In this document: piece after piece, positions 21,007 through 30,932 of the stretch
Numbering within the stretch: the stretch's first letter is position 1
Layout: each line of letters starts with the position of its first letter
Source of the DNA: Dolosicoccus paucivorans
GTDB lineage: Bacteria; Bacillota; Bacilli; Lactobacillales; Aerococcaceae
Direction of reading: 5' to 3'
Assembly (NCBI RefSeq): GCF_900100125.1
Contig: NZ_FNEL01000010.1
Location: 1-36,362, forward strand
Length of the DNA stretch: 36,362 nucleotides
The notes under the pieces: model-generated
Told to the model about the DNA's origin: nothing
The model's database searches: none
What the model saw: only the letters and a program-made list of their open reading frames with translations
Made by a program: the position numbers and the translations under genes

Positions 21007-21311
21007 GATATAATCACCGACTTGAGATTCAAATTCAAGAACCTGTTTCAAGCTATAATCCTAAAGTTGGGCGGCATGAAGTGGTTCAAGAAGCTATCTA
21101 TAAAGTAGTACCATGTCATTTAAGTCCTATTTCTTTAGAGCGTAGTATGCAAGTGTTTGGTGATTATAAACAAAACATACTTATTGCGAGATGTAAAAAC
21201 AAGATAACTATCAAACAAAATGAAGTCCGCATTGATGGGCAACTCTATAAAGTTGTTCGTGTTCTTCAATTTAGAGGACGTACAGTTTTTTATTTAGAGG
21301 TAGCAATATGA
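20997..21311 (+). CDS. Head closure protein (SPP1 gp16-like)
   Basis: A 104-aa beta-rich protein of the phage head-tail joining family: RYNHRLEIQIQEPV at the start, ERSMQVFGDYKQNILIARC in the middle, and IDGQLYKVVRVLQFRGRTVF at the end. It would seal the neck after packaging. The start is TTG 20997 or ATG 21003; the site upstream (AAAGG) does not decide. Confidence 0.85.
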   Translation: MAMRYNHRLEIQIQEPVSSYNPKVGRHEVVQEAIYKVVPCHLSPISLERSMQVFGDYKQNILIARCKNKITIKQNEVRIDGQLYKVVRVLQFRGRTVFYLEVAI

Positions 21312-21658
21312 GTTTTAGAATTGAATTAAAAGGTGCTACTGAAATTCAAGTTCACTTAAAAAAAGCAATTAGTAAAGAATTGATCAAACAAGTTGTTAGA
21401 ACGAATGGCGCCGATTTAAATGCTGTAATGGTTAGAAACGCAGTCTTTGTCAGAGGTTATTCAACGGGCGCTACAAGACGTTCTATCACACTGAGTCTTG
21501 ATGACGGTGGACTTACAGCAAGGGTTAAACCAGGTACACATTACTCGGTATACGTTGAGTATGGAACGTATAAAATGACACCTCAACCTTTTGTACGTCC
21601 ATCTTTTAATACAGTGAAAACAAGATTTATTAGCGATATAGAAAGGGTGATGAAGTGA
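21308..21658 (+). CDS. HK97 gp10-like neck/tail completion protein
   Basis: A 116-aa protein with the family signature YVEYGTYKMTPQPFVRPSF at residues 89-107 and a central TGATRRSITLSL. Proteins of the HK97 gp10 family complete the head-tail interface. It overlaps neighbours by 4 bp at both ends. Intact. Confidence 0.9.
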   Translation: MSFRIELKGATEIQVHLKKAISKELIKQVVRTNGADLNAVMVRNAVFVRGYSTGATRRSITLSLDDGGLTARVKPGTHYSVYVEYGTYKMTPQPFVRPSFNTVKTRFISDIERVMK

Positions 21659-22035
21659 TTGACCAGGAACTATATGATACGTTATTTCAGATTTCTCAAG
21701 ATTTAGGGTTTAAAACATATGATAGTGTGCCTAAAAAAAACACAGAATTCCCTATAGTAGTGATTGGTGACACACACTTTATACCCACCCCTAATAAAAG
21801 CCAGCTAATCGGGAGAGTTACAGCTACTATCCATACGTGGACGTTAGCCGACAACCGAAATCAAGCAAGTACGATTGGTAACAGTTTATACCAGCAAGCA
21901 ATCAACTTAAAACGAACAAAAAGCTATCGATTAAATTCAGTGTTGCAAGGGAGTCAGACTCGTTTGCTAATTGATGACTCAACAAGCACTTTATTGTGGC
22001 ATGGAATTATTGAGCTTGAATATCAATTTTATTAA
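21655..22035 (+). CDS. Tail terminator protein (DUF3168/gp17-like)
   Basis: A 126-aa protein starting with GTG (MIDQELYDTLFQISQDLGFK), with FPIVVIGDTHFIPTPNK and a beta-hairpin IGRVTATIHTWT, and the ending HGIIELEYQFY. This matches tail terminator proteins that cap the tail tube and define its length with the tape measure. It lies directly before the major tail gene. Confidence 0.85.
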   Translation: MIDQELYDTLFQISQDLGFKTYDSVPKKNTEFPIVVIGDTHFIPTPNKSQLIGRVTATIHTWTLADNRNQASTIGNSLYQQAINLKRTKSYRLNSVLQGSQTRLLIDDSTSTLLWHGIIELEYQFY

Positions 22036-22051
22036 AAAAGGAGTAGTATAC

Positions 22052-22564
22052 ATGGCAGAAAATACAAAAACACCAATTAGAGGTAAAGATAAGATTTTAT
22101 ACTTTCGTTTACTGAAAGATGCTGCTGAAAATAAAGCAGCTCGTTTAGCATTACAAGTAGAACATGAGTGGTCATATGAACGAGATAATGAAGTTGTTCA
22201 GACAAAAGACGGAGGAATTGTTCAAGAAGGAGCTTTAGAAGTGTCTCTTGAATTAACAGCAATCTCAACAAAAGATAAGTTAAATACGATGTTGCGTCAA
22301 GCCGTAACAGATGGATTAAAGTTAGAAGTATGGGAAGTAGATATTTCTGATAATCGTGGAGAGAATAAGCGTGGAGCGTTATATGCACAAGGTAACTTAA
22401 ACGAATGGTCCGTCCCAGCAAACGTGGAAGAATTAGAAGAGATTACAACTTCCATGTCAATTGATGGACAACCATTAGAGGGTGAAGTTGATTTGCCGAC
22501 TGAAGACTTAGAGTTAATCAAAGCAGTCTATGAGTTTAGAGACTTACAAGCAGTTGGTGCTTAG
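22052..22564 (+). CDS. Major tail protein, TP901-1 family
   Basis: A 170-aa tail tube subunit. ATG 22052 has AAAAGGAG upstream. The start TPIRGKDKILYFRLLKDA, the centre WSYERDNEVVQTKDGGIVQE, and the end TEDLELIKAVYEFRDLQAVG are typical of the TP901-1 tail tube family. A terminator-like hairpin follows immediately, consistent with strong separate expression of this abundant protein. Confidence 0.93.
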   Translation: MAENTKTPIRGKDKILYFRLLKDAAENKAARLALQVEHEWSYERDNEVVQTKDGGIVQEGALEVSLELTAISTKDKLNTMLRQAVTDGLKLEVWEVDISDNRGENKRGALYAQGNLNEWSVPANVEELEEITTSMSIDGQPLEGEVDLPTEDLELIKAVYEFRDLQAVGA

Positions 22565-22571
22565 AAGTATT

Positions 22572-22595
22572 AGCGGGGCAAACGTCCCGCTTTTT
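22572..22595 (+). terminator. Intrinsic terminator after the major tail gene
   Basis: AGCGGG (22572-22577) and CCCGCT (22586-22591) form a perfect stem with an 8-nt loop, followed by TTTTT. It would cut transcript levels between the abundant tail tube protein and the tail assembly genes. Confidence 0.8.
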
Positions 22596-22625
22596 ATTTT
22601 AATTAAAACAAAGGAGAAGTAATTT

Positions 22626-23015
22626 ATGGCAAAAAACACGGAAATCATCGAAATTGGCGGAAAGAAATATATCTTAACGTTTGGATTGGAATTTTTACGA
22701 TTATTGAACGAAAAATATACATTGAATCAAAACGGATTTGAAATATCTGCTGGATTACCTAAAGCAGTCTCTGAAATCCAGTTTGGTAACGCAGAGATGA
22801 TCGCAGAGATTATTCGCTTTGCGACAACCACTCTACATGATAAACCAACGAATACAGAAATTGAGGAGTATATTTACGAACAACTAGATCGAGAAGATGA
22901 TTTTGATTTATTTGAATATTTTTTCGAATTACTCAAGAAAGTACCCGGAGCAAAAGCTATGTTGAAGCGTATGGAAAACGCACAAGAGGAAGTAATGTCA
23001 ACGGACGTCCAATAA
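22626..23015 (+). CDS. Tail assembly chaperone (gpG-like)
   Basis: A 129-aa protein (IGGKKYILTFGLEFLRLLNE, then DDFDLFEYFFELLKKVPGAK). Tail assembly chaperones coat the tape measure before tube polymerisation. Position between tail tube and tape measure genes and the downstream overlapping frame at 22976-23338 identify it as the G part of a G/GT pair. Confidence 0.87.
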   Translation: MAKNTEIIEIGGKKYILTFGLEFLRLLNEKYTLNQNGFEISAGLPKAVSEIQFGNAEMIAEIIRFATTTLHDKPTNTEIEEYIYEQLDREDDFDLFEYFFELLKKVPGAKAMLKRMENAQEEVMSTDVQ

Positions 23016-23338
23016 AAAATATTTATGAAGATGCAATTTACAATTGCTTTAGGTATTTAGAGATCCAAGACTACGAATATATTCTTAACATGTCATGGGA
23101 AGAGTATGGTATGCGAATGATGGCTCTATCTCAACGATATGAAGATGATGAGTTCAAAATGTATTTTAACGCTTGGCTTCATCAAAGAGAGGTTGGCGCT
23201 ATCCGAAAAGACAAATACATTTATCGTGATTTTAACGATTTTTATAAGAAAGAAAACTCTGACTCAAAAGCAGAGGTATTCGAAGAACTTAAAGCAAGAA
23301 CCAGACGAATTCAACAACTGCAGAAAGGAGGTACCTAA
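22976..23338 (+). CDS. T extension of the tail assembly chaperone, by -1 frameshift
   Basis: The -1 frame is open from well before the gpG stop to the tape measure start and reads VNGRPIKNIYEDAIYNCFRY, LEIQDYEYILNMSWEEYGMR and so on, ending EELKARTRRIQQLQKGGT. No start codon with a ribosome site lies in the missing part; ATG 23090 falls in the middle of the conserved segment. Expression as gpGT by -1 frameshifting is the known strategy. The best slip site I see is G-GAA-AAC at 22973-22979, not a canonical heptamer. Confidence 0.8.
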   Translation, partial: KRTRGSNVNGRPIKNIYEDAIYNCFRYLEIQDYEYILNMSWEEYGMRMMALSQRYEDDEFKMYFNAWLHQREVGAIRKDKYIYRDFNDFYKKENSDSKAEVFEELKARTRRIQQLQKGGT

Positions 23339-26300
23339 TGCAATCTTATTCAGTAGAAGCGATATTAACTGCTGTTGATAGAGGTTTTACATCAACAATG
23401 ACTTCAGCTAATCGGAGTTTAGGTGACCTAATTCGGTCAACTACCACTTCAACGCAAGGCATGTCTAATATGACTAAATCTTTTATGCTAGGAAGCTTAG
23501 CTAGTAAAGCTATTTCCACTGGAGTCAGAATGATTAGTTCTTCTATGGGTGGAGCGGTCAGGCGTTTTGACACCTTGCAGAGCGCGTCTAAAGTATTTGA
23601 AAGTATGAAGTTTAGTTCGCAAGAAGCGCAAGGAGCGGTCGATTTCTTTGCTGAATCATTAGATGGACTACCGACAGGATTAGACCAAGCTATCAGAGGG
23701 ACGCAATCTTTTGCTGGAGTAACTCAAGACTTAACGAAATCTTCTAAAGCTTGGGATGCTTTAAACAAAGCTGTATTAGGTTTCGGAGGAACAGCAGAAG
23801 AGGTTGACCGTGCGACAGATCAATTAACTAAATCTTTTGCTAAAGGAACAGTTGATGGAAATGCATTTCAATCGATGATCGCTAACGGATTAGGACCCGC
23901 ACTTCAAGAAATGGCAAGACGAATGGGTCATAATAACATCGATGAACTTCAAGAAGCTTTTAAAGAAGGAACATACGACGCAAATGATTTCATGGATGCT
24001 TTAATTGACTTAGCGGAAAACGGGAGCGACTCATTAGAGTCTCTTACAGACATGGCATTCGCTCAAACCGAAGGTATCGGCACAGCGTGGATGTTAGTCG
24101 GAAGTCGTGTGACTCAGGGACTGACCTCAATGATTGAAGGGGTTGAATCTTTTCTTCAAAAACTTAACTTACCGTCTATTGTTCAAATGTTGGATAAGTT
24201 CTCTTATGGTGTCCGCGGAGCGATGAGAAGTGCAGGAAAGGCAATCGAAGAGCTGGGTGAAACTCTCAAACCACTAGAAAGTCAAATCAAGCAATTCTTT
24301 GATTTAAGTAATGTCAACCCAATGGCGTTAGTCACAGGATTCGCTCAAGTGGTCGGAGCAGTGATGGTTGCTGATACAGCAATTAATGCGATGGCTAAAG
24401 GATTAAATATGTGGGATCAATCCAAAAGTGTGGTTACGGGTGCCGTTGATGGTATCGGGGAAAGTTTCTACGGGCTAGGACGAAAAATAAAGGATATCCC
24501 TACGATGGTTAAAACAAGTTTTGACAAATTCGGAGCAAGTGTTAATGAGTTTGTCGGACACCTAGGACAAGCGTTCCCTATCGTTGGAACAGCGACTGAA
24601 AAAGTTAAGGGTCAATTTGATTCTTTAATGACAAAAGGACAGCAATTGAAAAATTCATCTATATCAATGACCAAAGGCATAGTTGCACCGTTCAATTCAT
24701 TGGTTGAAAAAGGTAGTCATGTTATGAAAGCAATGGATATGATAAGTGGAGCTGTCGGAAATACAGCAATGAGCTTTGGTAGCATGGGGATGAAAATCAC
24801 AACTATGACTGGTAAAGCAGTCGGTCAATTAGCTATGATGGGACTTCAATCCAGTGTGGTAGGTGCAGTTATTGGAGCGGCTTTATTAGGGGCAGGTTTA
24901 GCTTATCAACATTTTGGGCATCAGATAGACACAGTAGCACAGCTAGCGATTACTCAAGGACCTCAGATCATTAGTGGATTAGCTGACGGTATTATATCTG
25001 GAATACCTTCCTTGATGAGTGCCGGAGCAGAGGTGCTGGCGTTATTTGCGCAAGCATTTGTTGCGAATTTTCCGGTGATGGTTCAAAAAGGTGTGGAAAT
25101 CATTCAAGCTTTAAATCAAGGACTAATGAGTAATATGGGAAGTTTGTTAAGTAGCGCGTTCCAAATTATTTCTACATTTGTCACTTCTATTGCTAGCGCT
25201 ATCCCACAGTTGATTATCTCAGGAATGCAGTTGATTTTATCTCTAGTGCAAGGTGTCATGAGTGCTGTGCCAAATCTTTTGGCACAAGGTCATCAAGTCG
25301 TGCCACGTTTTATTCAAGGGGTTGTTTCAACCATTAGTTCGATCATAGCGGTGGGTGCACAAATTATCATGACATTGATCAATGGGGTGATGACTAACTT
25401 ACCGCAGATATTATCGCTAGGAGTTCAAGCTGTCACAGGTTTTATCCAAGGCGCTATGCAAGTAGTGTTTCAATTAATGCAAGTGGGAATGCGAATTATC
25501 ACTACGTTAGTACAAGGGATCACGGCTAATTTAGGAAATATCATAGCGGCAGCAGGACAGATTATCGCTCAATTAATTAGGGCTTTAGCTACGGCTATTC
25601 CTCAGTTTATTTCAATGGGTGCACAGTTCATTGCAAGCTTAGTAGTGGGACTATGGAATAACAGAGGAAGTATCCTTGAAGGAATCAGAAGTTTAGTCTC
25701 TGATATTAGTTCAGCATTACTTGAAGGGTTATCTGGATTGGGCGAGGAGGTTATATCTGCCTTAGTTGCTCCATTTGGAAAAGCCGGCGAGTGGATTCTC
25801 GAAAAAATGGGTCTTACTAAAATGGGCCTAAAACAAGAAACTGAAGAGATTAAGTTAAATACACAAACTGATTTTCAAGAGGCAGCTCAAGGTGCAGATG
25901 ATGCCTTTGCAAATATGACCGCAGAAGAAATCATGGCAATGACAATGGCGAACCTTGGAATCGAAACCAGTGAAGGAACCAATAATATCCTTCAAGAGTT
26001 GGGGAGAGTTCCAGAAGGTTCGGACTTCTTTGCTCAATTCGGAGAACAAGCCATGTTCAATATGGATCAATTCGGCATAGGAGCTACTGACTCATCAGGA
26101 CAAACGGCTCAAAGCATTTTAGATAATATGTCTAGAGTACCAGAAGGTGTTCCATACTTCGATGAACTAACTAATGGGGCAAACGCAGCGATTGCTGGAA
26201 TGCAAGGAACTATTCCGCCGGATGTTTTAGCCATTGCGGATGGCGTAAATGCATCAGGACAACAAGTAGCTCAATCATCTATGCATTATGATCAGTTGAG

Positions 26301-27135
26301 TTCTCAAGCGCAAGCTTCTGTTTCAAATATGAGTTCACAGGTTACTTCTTCTTTCCAGCAACAAGGATCACAAGTCCAAAGCACAACACAAACAATGGGA
26401 CAGAATGTTTCAACAAACTTCAGTCAAATGGCAACTCAAACAAGTCAGAAAATGACTCAAATGAATTCTGATGTAAAATCAAAGTTCACTACAATGCAAC
26501 AAACTGCTCAAACAAGTATGCAACAAATTGTGTCAAACACTGCTTCTAGCATGAGCCAATTGCAATCGAATGTGTCATCAACGATGAGTGCAGTTGTTTC
26601 AAATATTCGTTCTAGTATGAGTAGTGCAGTAAGTGCGATGAACAGCGCTGCAGGCCAAGCTGCATCCGCTGGACGAAATATGGGAATGGGTTTTTATAAC
26701 GGATTATCAAGTATGTCGGGAGCCATTATTGGTTTAGCACGAAGTATCGCCAATAGTGCAGCCGCTGCTATGCGCTCTGCCTTGAGTATTCATTCTCCTT
26801 CTCGAGTAACACATAAAATGGGTGAACAGACTGGGGAAGGGTATTACGATGGGCTTGATGATTGGAAACGACCTGTAACAAGAATGGCGACAGGGCTAGC
26901 CAACTCAGCAATAGATGGGTTATCCACAGTGCAAGACGACCTAAGTGGATTATTGAGGGGTGGATTGATAAATTCGCAACATCGTTTAACAATCAATCGT
27001 AATGAAAGTCCAGCACCAAGCTTTAACATTGAATTAAATATTGGTGGTTATGAGTTCAAGCGCTTTACTAGTCGCATTACCCAAGTACAAGAAAGTGAAG
27101 CGAGAATTCAAGGGGCGTATGGAGGTGCTTATTAA
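23338..27135 (+). CDS. Tape measure protein
   Basis: 1265 aa; the largest gene. The N-terminal tape-measure domain is at about 40-240 (FDTLQSASKVFESMKFSSQE, GLGPALQEMARRMGH), hydrophobic segments begin near residue 505 (VVGAVIGAALLGAGLAYQ), and a tandem hydrophobic helical repeat region spans about 550-770. A Gln/Ser-rich coiled region lies at about 980-1110, with a C-terminal end HSPSRVTHKMGEQTGEGY typical of the family. At roughly 1.5 angstrom per residue it predicts a tail near 190 nm. It serves as length ruler and DNA-ejection protein. Confidence 0.95.
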   Translation: MQSYSVEAILTAVDRGFTSTMTSANRSLGDLIRSTTTSTQGMSNMTKSFMLGSLASKAISTGVRMISSSMGGAVRRFDTLQSASKVFESMKFSSQEAQGAVDFFAESLDGLPTGLDQAIRGTQSFAGVTQDLTKSSKAWDALNKAVLGFGGTAEEVDRATDQLTKSFAKGTVDGNAFQSMIANGLGPALQEMARRMGHNNIDELQEAFKEGTYDANDFMDALIDLAENGSDSLESLTDMAFAQTEGIGTAWMLVGSRVTQGLTSMIEGVESFLQKLNLPSIVQMLDKFSYGVRGAMRSAGKAIEELGETLKPLESQIKQFFDLSNVNPMALVTGFAQVVGAVMVADTAINAMAKGLNMWDQSKSVVTGAVDGIGESFYGLGRKIKDIPTMVKTSFDKFGASVNEFVGHLGQAFPIVGTATEKVKGQFDSLMTKGQQLKNSSISMTKGIVAPFNSLVEKGSHVMKAMDMISGAVGNTAMSFGSMGMKITTMTGKAVGQLAMMGLQSSVVGAVIGAALLGAGLAYQHFGHQIDTVAQLAITQGPQIISGLADGIISGIPSLMSAGAEVLALFAQAFVANFPVMVQKGVEIIQALNQGLMSNMGSLLSSAFQIISTFVTSIASAIPQLIISGMQLILSLVQGVMSAVPNLLAQGHQVVPRFIQGVVSTISSIIAVGAQIIMTLINGVMTNLPQILSLGVQAVTGFIQGAMQVVFQLMQVGMRIITTLVQGITANLGNIIAAAGQIIAQLIRALATAIPQFISMGAQFIASLVVGLWNNRGSILEGIRSLVSDISSALLEGLSGLGEEVISALVAPFGKAGEWILEKMGLTKMGLKQETEEIKLNTQTDFQEAAQGADDAFANMTAEEIMAMTMANLGIETSEGTNNILQELGRVPEGSDFFAQFGEQAMFNMDQFGIGATDSSGQTAQSILDNMSRVPEGVPYFDELTNGANAAIAGMQGTIPPDVLAIADGVNASGQQVAQSSMHYDQLSSQAQASVSNMSSQVTSSFQQQGSQVQSTTQTMGQNVSTNFSQMATQTSQKMTQMNSDVKSKFTTMQQTAQTSMQQIVSNTASSMSQLQSNVSSTMSAVVSNIRSSMSSAVSAMNSAAGQAASAGRNMGMGFYNGLSSMSGAIIGLARSIANSAAAAMRSALSIHSPSRVTHKMGEQTGEGYYDGLDDWKRPVTRMATGLANSAIDGLSTVQDDLSGLLRGGLINSQHRLTINRNESPAPSFNIELNIGGYEFKRFTSRITQVQESEARIQGAYGGAY

Positions 27136-27923
27136 TGTACGAATTTTCAAACTTTACAATGAAACCATCTACTAAACGAGCGCCTTCCGATAACATGGCG
27201 ATCGAAGGCACTTACTTAAACGAACTAATTGACGGCTACCGACAGTTATCTGTTGGTGGTCGTTCTTTATTTTCACGAGATAACGAAGTAACCGACTTAC
27301 CAAATGGCGGTGTGTGGGTAAATAACTCACGACTCCCTGCACGAATTATCACAGTGAAGTATCAATTAAAAGCAGATACAAGCGAATCATTAAGGCAAAA
27401 GTATTTGACACTCAACAGCTTTTTAAATGGGTTTGATGCGGATAACTTAGCGGAAATCCGTTTCGATGATGAAAACGAATGGTCATATTATGGACTGCTG
27501 AACGAAACACAACAAGACAAATTGGAAGATCGTTTAGCGTTGGTGTCGGAGTTTAATTTACTGATTCCACAACCGCATAAACAAAAAGACTTGCAATCAA
27601 CAACGGGTCGGATCGATTTAAAGTACGTGGACAAAGTGAATCCAACATTGATTCAAATAAATCCAACTGGCACAGTGAATGAGATTGAAATCACGAACGG
27701 ACACGGTGAACGAATCAAGCTCATCGGATCTTACACTCAAGGCTCACCTATCACGATTAAGTGGAATGACTATGATATTGAAATTATCTATCGCGAGCGA
27801 AATCACCTCATGGATTTAGCGTATTTATCATTCCCTGAGGAGTTTTACTTACGAGATGGTGATTCCGTCAGAGTCACTGGCGCAAGCTTGCAGAAGGTGG
27901 AATGGAGGGAGAAAGCACTATGA
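27135..27923 (+). CDS. Distal tail protein (Dit)
   Basis: A 262-aa member of the siphovirus tail component family (SPP1 gp19.1-like). The N-terminal beta ring domain includes SRLPARIITVKYQLKADTSE and LNSFLNGFDADNLAEIRFDD; the C-terminal galectin-like part ends GDSVRVTGASLQKVEWRE. Its ATG overlaps the tape measure stop codon. It forms the hub between tail tube and baseplate. Confidence 0.92.
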   Translation: MYEFSNFTMKPSTKRAPSDNMAIEGTYLNELIDGYRQLSVGGRSLFSRDNEVTDLPNGGVWVNNSRLPARIITVKYQLKADTSESLRQKYLTLNSFLNGFDADNLAEIRFDDENEWSYYGLLNETQQDKLEDRLALVSEFNLLIPQPHKQKDLQSTTGRIDLKYVDKVNPTLIQINPTGTVNEIEITNGHGERIKLIGSYTQGSPITIKWNDYDIEIIYRERNHLMDLAYLSFPEEFYLRDGDSVRVTGASLQKVEWREKAL

Positions 27924-29998
27924 TTTATCTATTCAATAACCAAGAAGAACTCATTAAAATTCTTCGAAAGGATGCAATCGTAGAGCTACTTCATATCACT
28001 GAACTAACGGATGAAAATTATGTATCTGACCGCTTAGAAGCAAGCGTAAAAGCCTTACCCGATGATTTGATCAGTGAGATTGAATACTTAGCGATACCAA
28101 GCGAAGAAGACTATAAGTTTCATTTATTCTTCTTAGCTAAATCAGAAACGAAAAATGATCTGACGTACTTAACAGGGGTGCAGTCAGCAATTGAAGAATT
28201 GCGGAAAAGCTTTCCGCCTGACAAACAAACGAGACCACGAGAGGTTGAAGCACGGTTTTATTTAGATTGGGCGTTAAGTAACACAAACTGGGACACAGGT
28301 TATGTGGCGGATAAACGACTATCCATTCACACTTATTACGACACGACCTTTGACGTGCTAAAAAAGGTTTGTTTAGCAACCCGGATGGAAATGGAGTTCT
28401 TTGCAGAAATCAACGATAACCGTATTGGTAACCGCTACATCGATTTTAGAAATCAAATCGGCGGTAATCATGGACGGCGTGTTGTTTATGGAATGAACGG
28501 GTTGGAAGTTATCCAAGAAGTTGAAAGCATGGAGTTATACACGGCGTTAATTGGACGCGGCAAAGGTGAAGAGGTATCCAGCGAAGAAGACAACGAAAGT
28601 GGTCAAGCAGGGTACGGACGTAAGATCACGTTCGCTGATGTCGTATGGTCAAAAGCCAAAGGTGATCCAGTCGACAAGCCAGCAGGTCAAGAGTACGTGG
28701 AATTGCCTGATGCTACCAAACAATACGGTATCAAATCGATCAAGGGTGGTAATCGTCCTAAAATTGGAATGATTGAATTCCAAGACGAAGAAGACCCAGA
28801 GATTTTATTAAAAATGACTTATGAGACCTTAAAAGACTACGCACGTCCACGAATGACGTTTAAAACAAGTGTGGTTTATCTACGGGGCGAGTTAGGTGAT
28901 ACCGTTCGAGTGGTAAGACCGGACCGCAACTTAGATTACTCTACACGGATCTTTAAGATCACGTATGACCGCTTAACAAACCGTGCGATTGAGATCGTTT
29001 TAGGTGATCAAATGAACTTGTCTGAGGGACGTAAGCGAGCGCAGTTAGAGTCGTCGATTACCAATGCAATCGACAAGCATATGGGTGGTATGATGGATCA
29101 AATTCTCAATGTGCTACCGAGCGCAAATGGTATGACCCGTAACTTTTACATGAGCGACGAACCGCAAAACCCACGTGTTGGGGATATTTGGTATAAACCA
29201 GATCCAACAGACGAGCGACATACGATTCTTTATATGTGGAACGGCGAAGCATGGGAAGAGATCGTTCGCTCGAAAGATTGGAACGTGGTTGAAGAAAAAC
29301 TCAAAGAAATGGACGAGTTGGTTAAGGAGCACGATGCACTGATCAATAAGCGTCAAGAAGAACTTGATAAAGAGCTTGAAGAATTTCGTAAGTCGATGGA
29401 CTTTGAAATTGAAAAGATTGTCATCAAAGAGATTGATACGTCTTTCAAAGATTTAAGGTCTCAAGTTGATGCGATTTCTGAAACAAGTCGAGTTAACGCT
29501 GAGATGATCGGAAATGATGGAATTACACGGTATAACAAAAACATTCTTAAAGGTGAGTTCAAACGGACGATAACGCTGGAAGATAAGATGACGACCATTG
29601 TTGCTAATGATGGAGGGTTTAAAAAAGGCGAAACCTACACGATTAGTTTTGAGTCGATTTGTCATTTAATCGAACAATACATGTTGATCTTTAAGTTAAG
29701 CGCGCCGTACGAATTACGACCGGTTGATATTACAGTAACGAATGACCGTAAAGGAATTGATCCGATCACTCAAACAACCGACCAAGAAACAACGGAAGTA
29801 GAAACTTATCAAGGAGCGCAAACGATTCAATTAGTCTCAGATTGGTATAAGACGATCGAACTTGCCAAAGAGATTACTGAACCTACCACGATCGAATTAG
29901 ATTTAGAATATAAAGATTACGTGGAGAATGATTTGACAAGTGAAATAACCTTACAGTGGAACGACAACTACGAGTTATTAATTAAAGGTGGTGTATAA
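27920..29998 (+). CDS. Tail-associated hub protein (Tal, prophage endopeptidase tail family)
   Basis: 692 aa from ATG 27920, which has GGAGGGA about 9 bases upstream; an in-frame ATG at 27902 precedes that site. The first 380 residues are the gp27-like hub with the prophage-tail peptidase-family signature (RFYLDWALSNTNWDTGYVAD, ALIGRGKGEE). A coiled-coil linker (EKLKEMDELVKEHDALINKR) then leads to a beta-rich C-terminus that could bind ligands. The hub closes the tail tip and opens at infection. Confidence 0.9.
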   Translation: MIYLFNNQEELIKILRKDAIVELLHITELTDENYVSDRLEASVKALPDDLISEIEYLAIPSEEDYKFHLFFLAKSETKNDLTYLTGVQSAIEELRKSFPPDKQTRPREVEARFYLDWALSNTNWDTGYVADKRLSIHTYYDTTFDVLKKVCLATRMEMEFFAEINDNRIGNRYIDFRNQIGGNHGRRVVYGMNGLEVIQEVESMELYTALIGRGKGEEVSSEEDNESGQAGYGRKITFADVVWSKAKGDPVDKPAGQEYVELPDATKQYGIKSIKGGNRPKIGMIEFQDEEDPEILLKMTYETLKDYARPRMTFKTSVVYLRGELGDTVRVVRPDRNLDYSTRIFKITYDRLTNRAIEIVLGDQMNLSEGRKRAQLESSITNAIDKHMGGMMDQILNVLPSANGMTRNFYMSDEPQNPRVGDIWYKPDPTDERHTILYMWNGEAWEEIVRSKDWNVVEEKLKEMDELVKEHDALINKRQEELDKELEEFRKSMDFEIEKIVIKEIDTSFKDLRSQVDAISETSRVNAEMIGNDGITRYNKNILKGEFKRTITLEDKMTTIVANDGGFKKGETYTISFESICHLIEQYMLIFKLSAPYELRPVDITVTNDRKGIDPITQTTDQETTEVETYQGAQTIQLVSDWYKTIELAKEITEPTTIELDLEYKDYVENDLTSEITLQWNDNYELLIKGGV

Positions 29999-30000
29999 AT

Positions 30001-30927
30001 TTGAAAGAAACAATTAACGCACGAATTACCGTCGCTCAAAAGACGGAAGATGAATGGTTAGAAAGTGACGTAGTTTTGCTGGCTGGTGAAATTGGCGTAG
30101 CCAGCGACACGCAAGTGATTAAGGTTGGTAATGGCGAAGATGTGTGGAAAGACCTTAAGAGTCATCAAGGTGAACAAGGCTTACAGGGGTTACGCGGTTT
30201 AACCGGTTCGACTGGTGCCAGAGGAGCGACTGGAGCCAAAGGAGATAAAGGGGAAGCTGGTTCGGTAATCTACCGTGATGTCAACTCACCCGAAGCACGA
30301 GTAGGGATTGACTACTTCTTATCGAGCGATGGTAGGTTAGGAAGAGTTTCGGAAATGAAAGACGGTAGAATTACTCGTTTTGAGAACATCATTCCCCTTA
30401 AAGGAGCCAAGGGAGACAAAGGAGATAAAGGTGACCCGTTACGCTTTGAAGACCTTACGCCTGAGCAGTTGAATCAAATTAAGGCGGCGGACGTTGACTT
30501 GTCTGACTACGTTACTAAAACAGAGTTGATGACCAAAGCTGATAAGAACCATAAGCATGCGATGAGTGATATCGACGAGTTGGATTTATCTTTTATAGAG
30601 CTTTACCAGAACTTGAATCATATATTGAATGAAATAAACAATCGTGCTGCTAAAGTTCACCAACACACCATTGCTGATATTAGTGGATTGAGTACGCAAC
30701 TTAGTAACAAAGCTAGCTCAAACCATACCCACACGGTATTAGAAATCACAGGACTGCAAACAGAGTTGAATAACTTTGTCTCCACTTCTTTGTTTAACAC
30801 GAATATCAACGACTTAGGTAGTCGTATTTCTGCATTGGAGAATAAGTCATCTGGACCAAATGTTGAAGTCGTCCCTTTCATGCCAAGCAACCCACGTTCA
30901 GACACATTGTACTTGGTTCGAGGGTGA
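30001..30927 (+). CDS. Collagen-repeat tail fibre protein
   Basis: 308 aa, TTG start. An N-terminal tropism-determinant-like head domain (about 1-55: ITVAQKTEDEWLESDVVLLA, GEIGVASDTQVIKVGNGED) is followed by ten Gly-X-Y triplets (57-86), a short globular insert, and four more triplets (135-146). HxH-type fibre repeats follow (NHKHAMSDI, VHQHTIADISGL, NHTHTVLEITGL). It likely forms a trimeric fibre at the baseplate for host recognition. Collagen-like repeats are prone to length change. Confidence 0.88.
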   Translation: MKETINARITVAQKTEDEWLESDVVLLAGEIGVASDTQVIKVGNGEDVWKDLKSHQGEQGLQGLRGLTGSTGARGATGAKGDKGEAGSVIYRDVNSPEARVGIDYFLSSDGRLGRVSEMKDGRITRFENIIPLKGAKGDKGDKGDPLRFEDLTPEQLNQIKAADVDLSDYVTKTELMTKADKNHKHAMSDIDELDLSFIELYQNLNHILNEINNRAAKVHQHTIADISGLSTQLSNKASSNHTHTVLEITGLQTELNNFVSTSLFNTNINDLGSRISALENKSSGPNVEVVPFMPSNPRSDTLYLVRG

Positions 30928-30932
30928 TCTAG

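Noticed and set aside
22077..22421. 114-codon minus-strand frame opposite the major tail gene
   Set aside because: Leu/His-rich translation with no ribosome site; a shadow of the tail protein gene.
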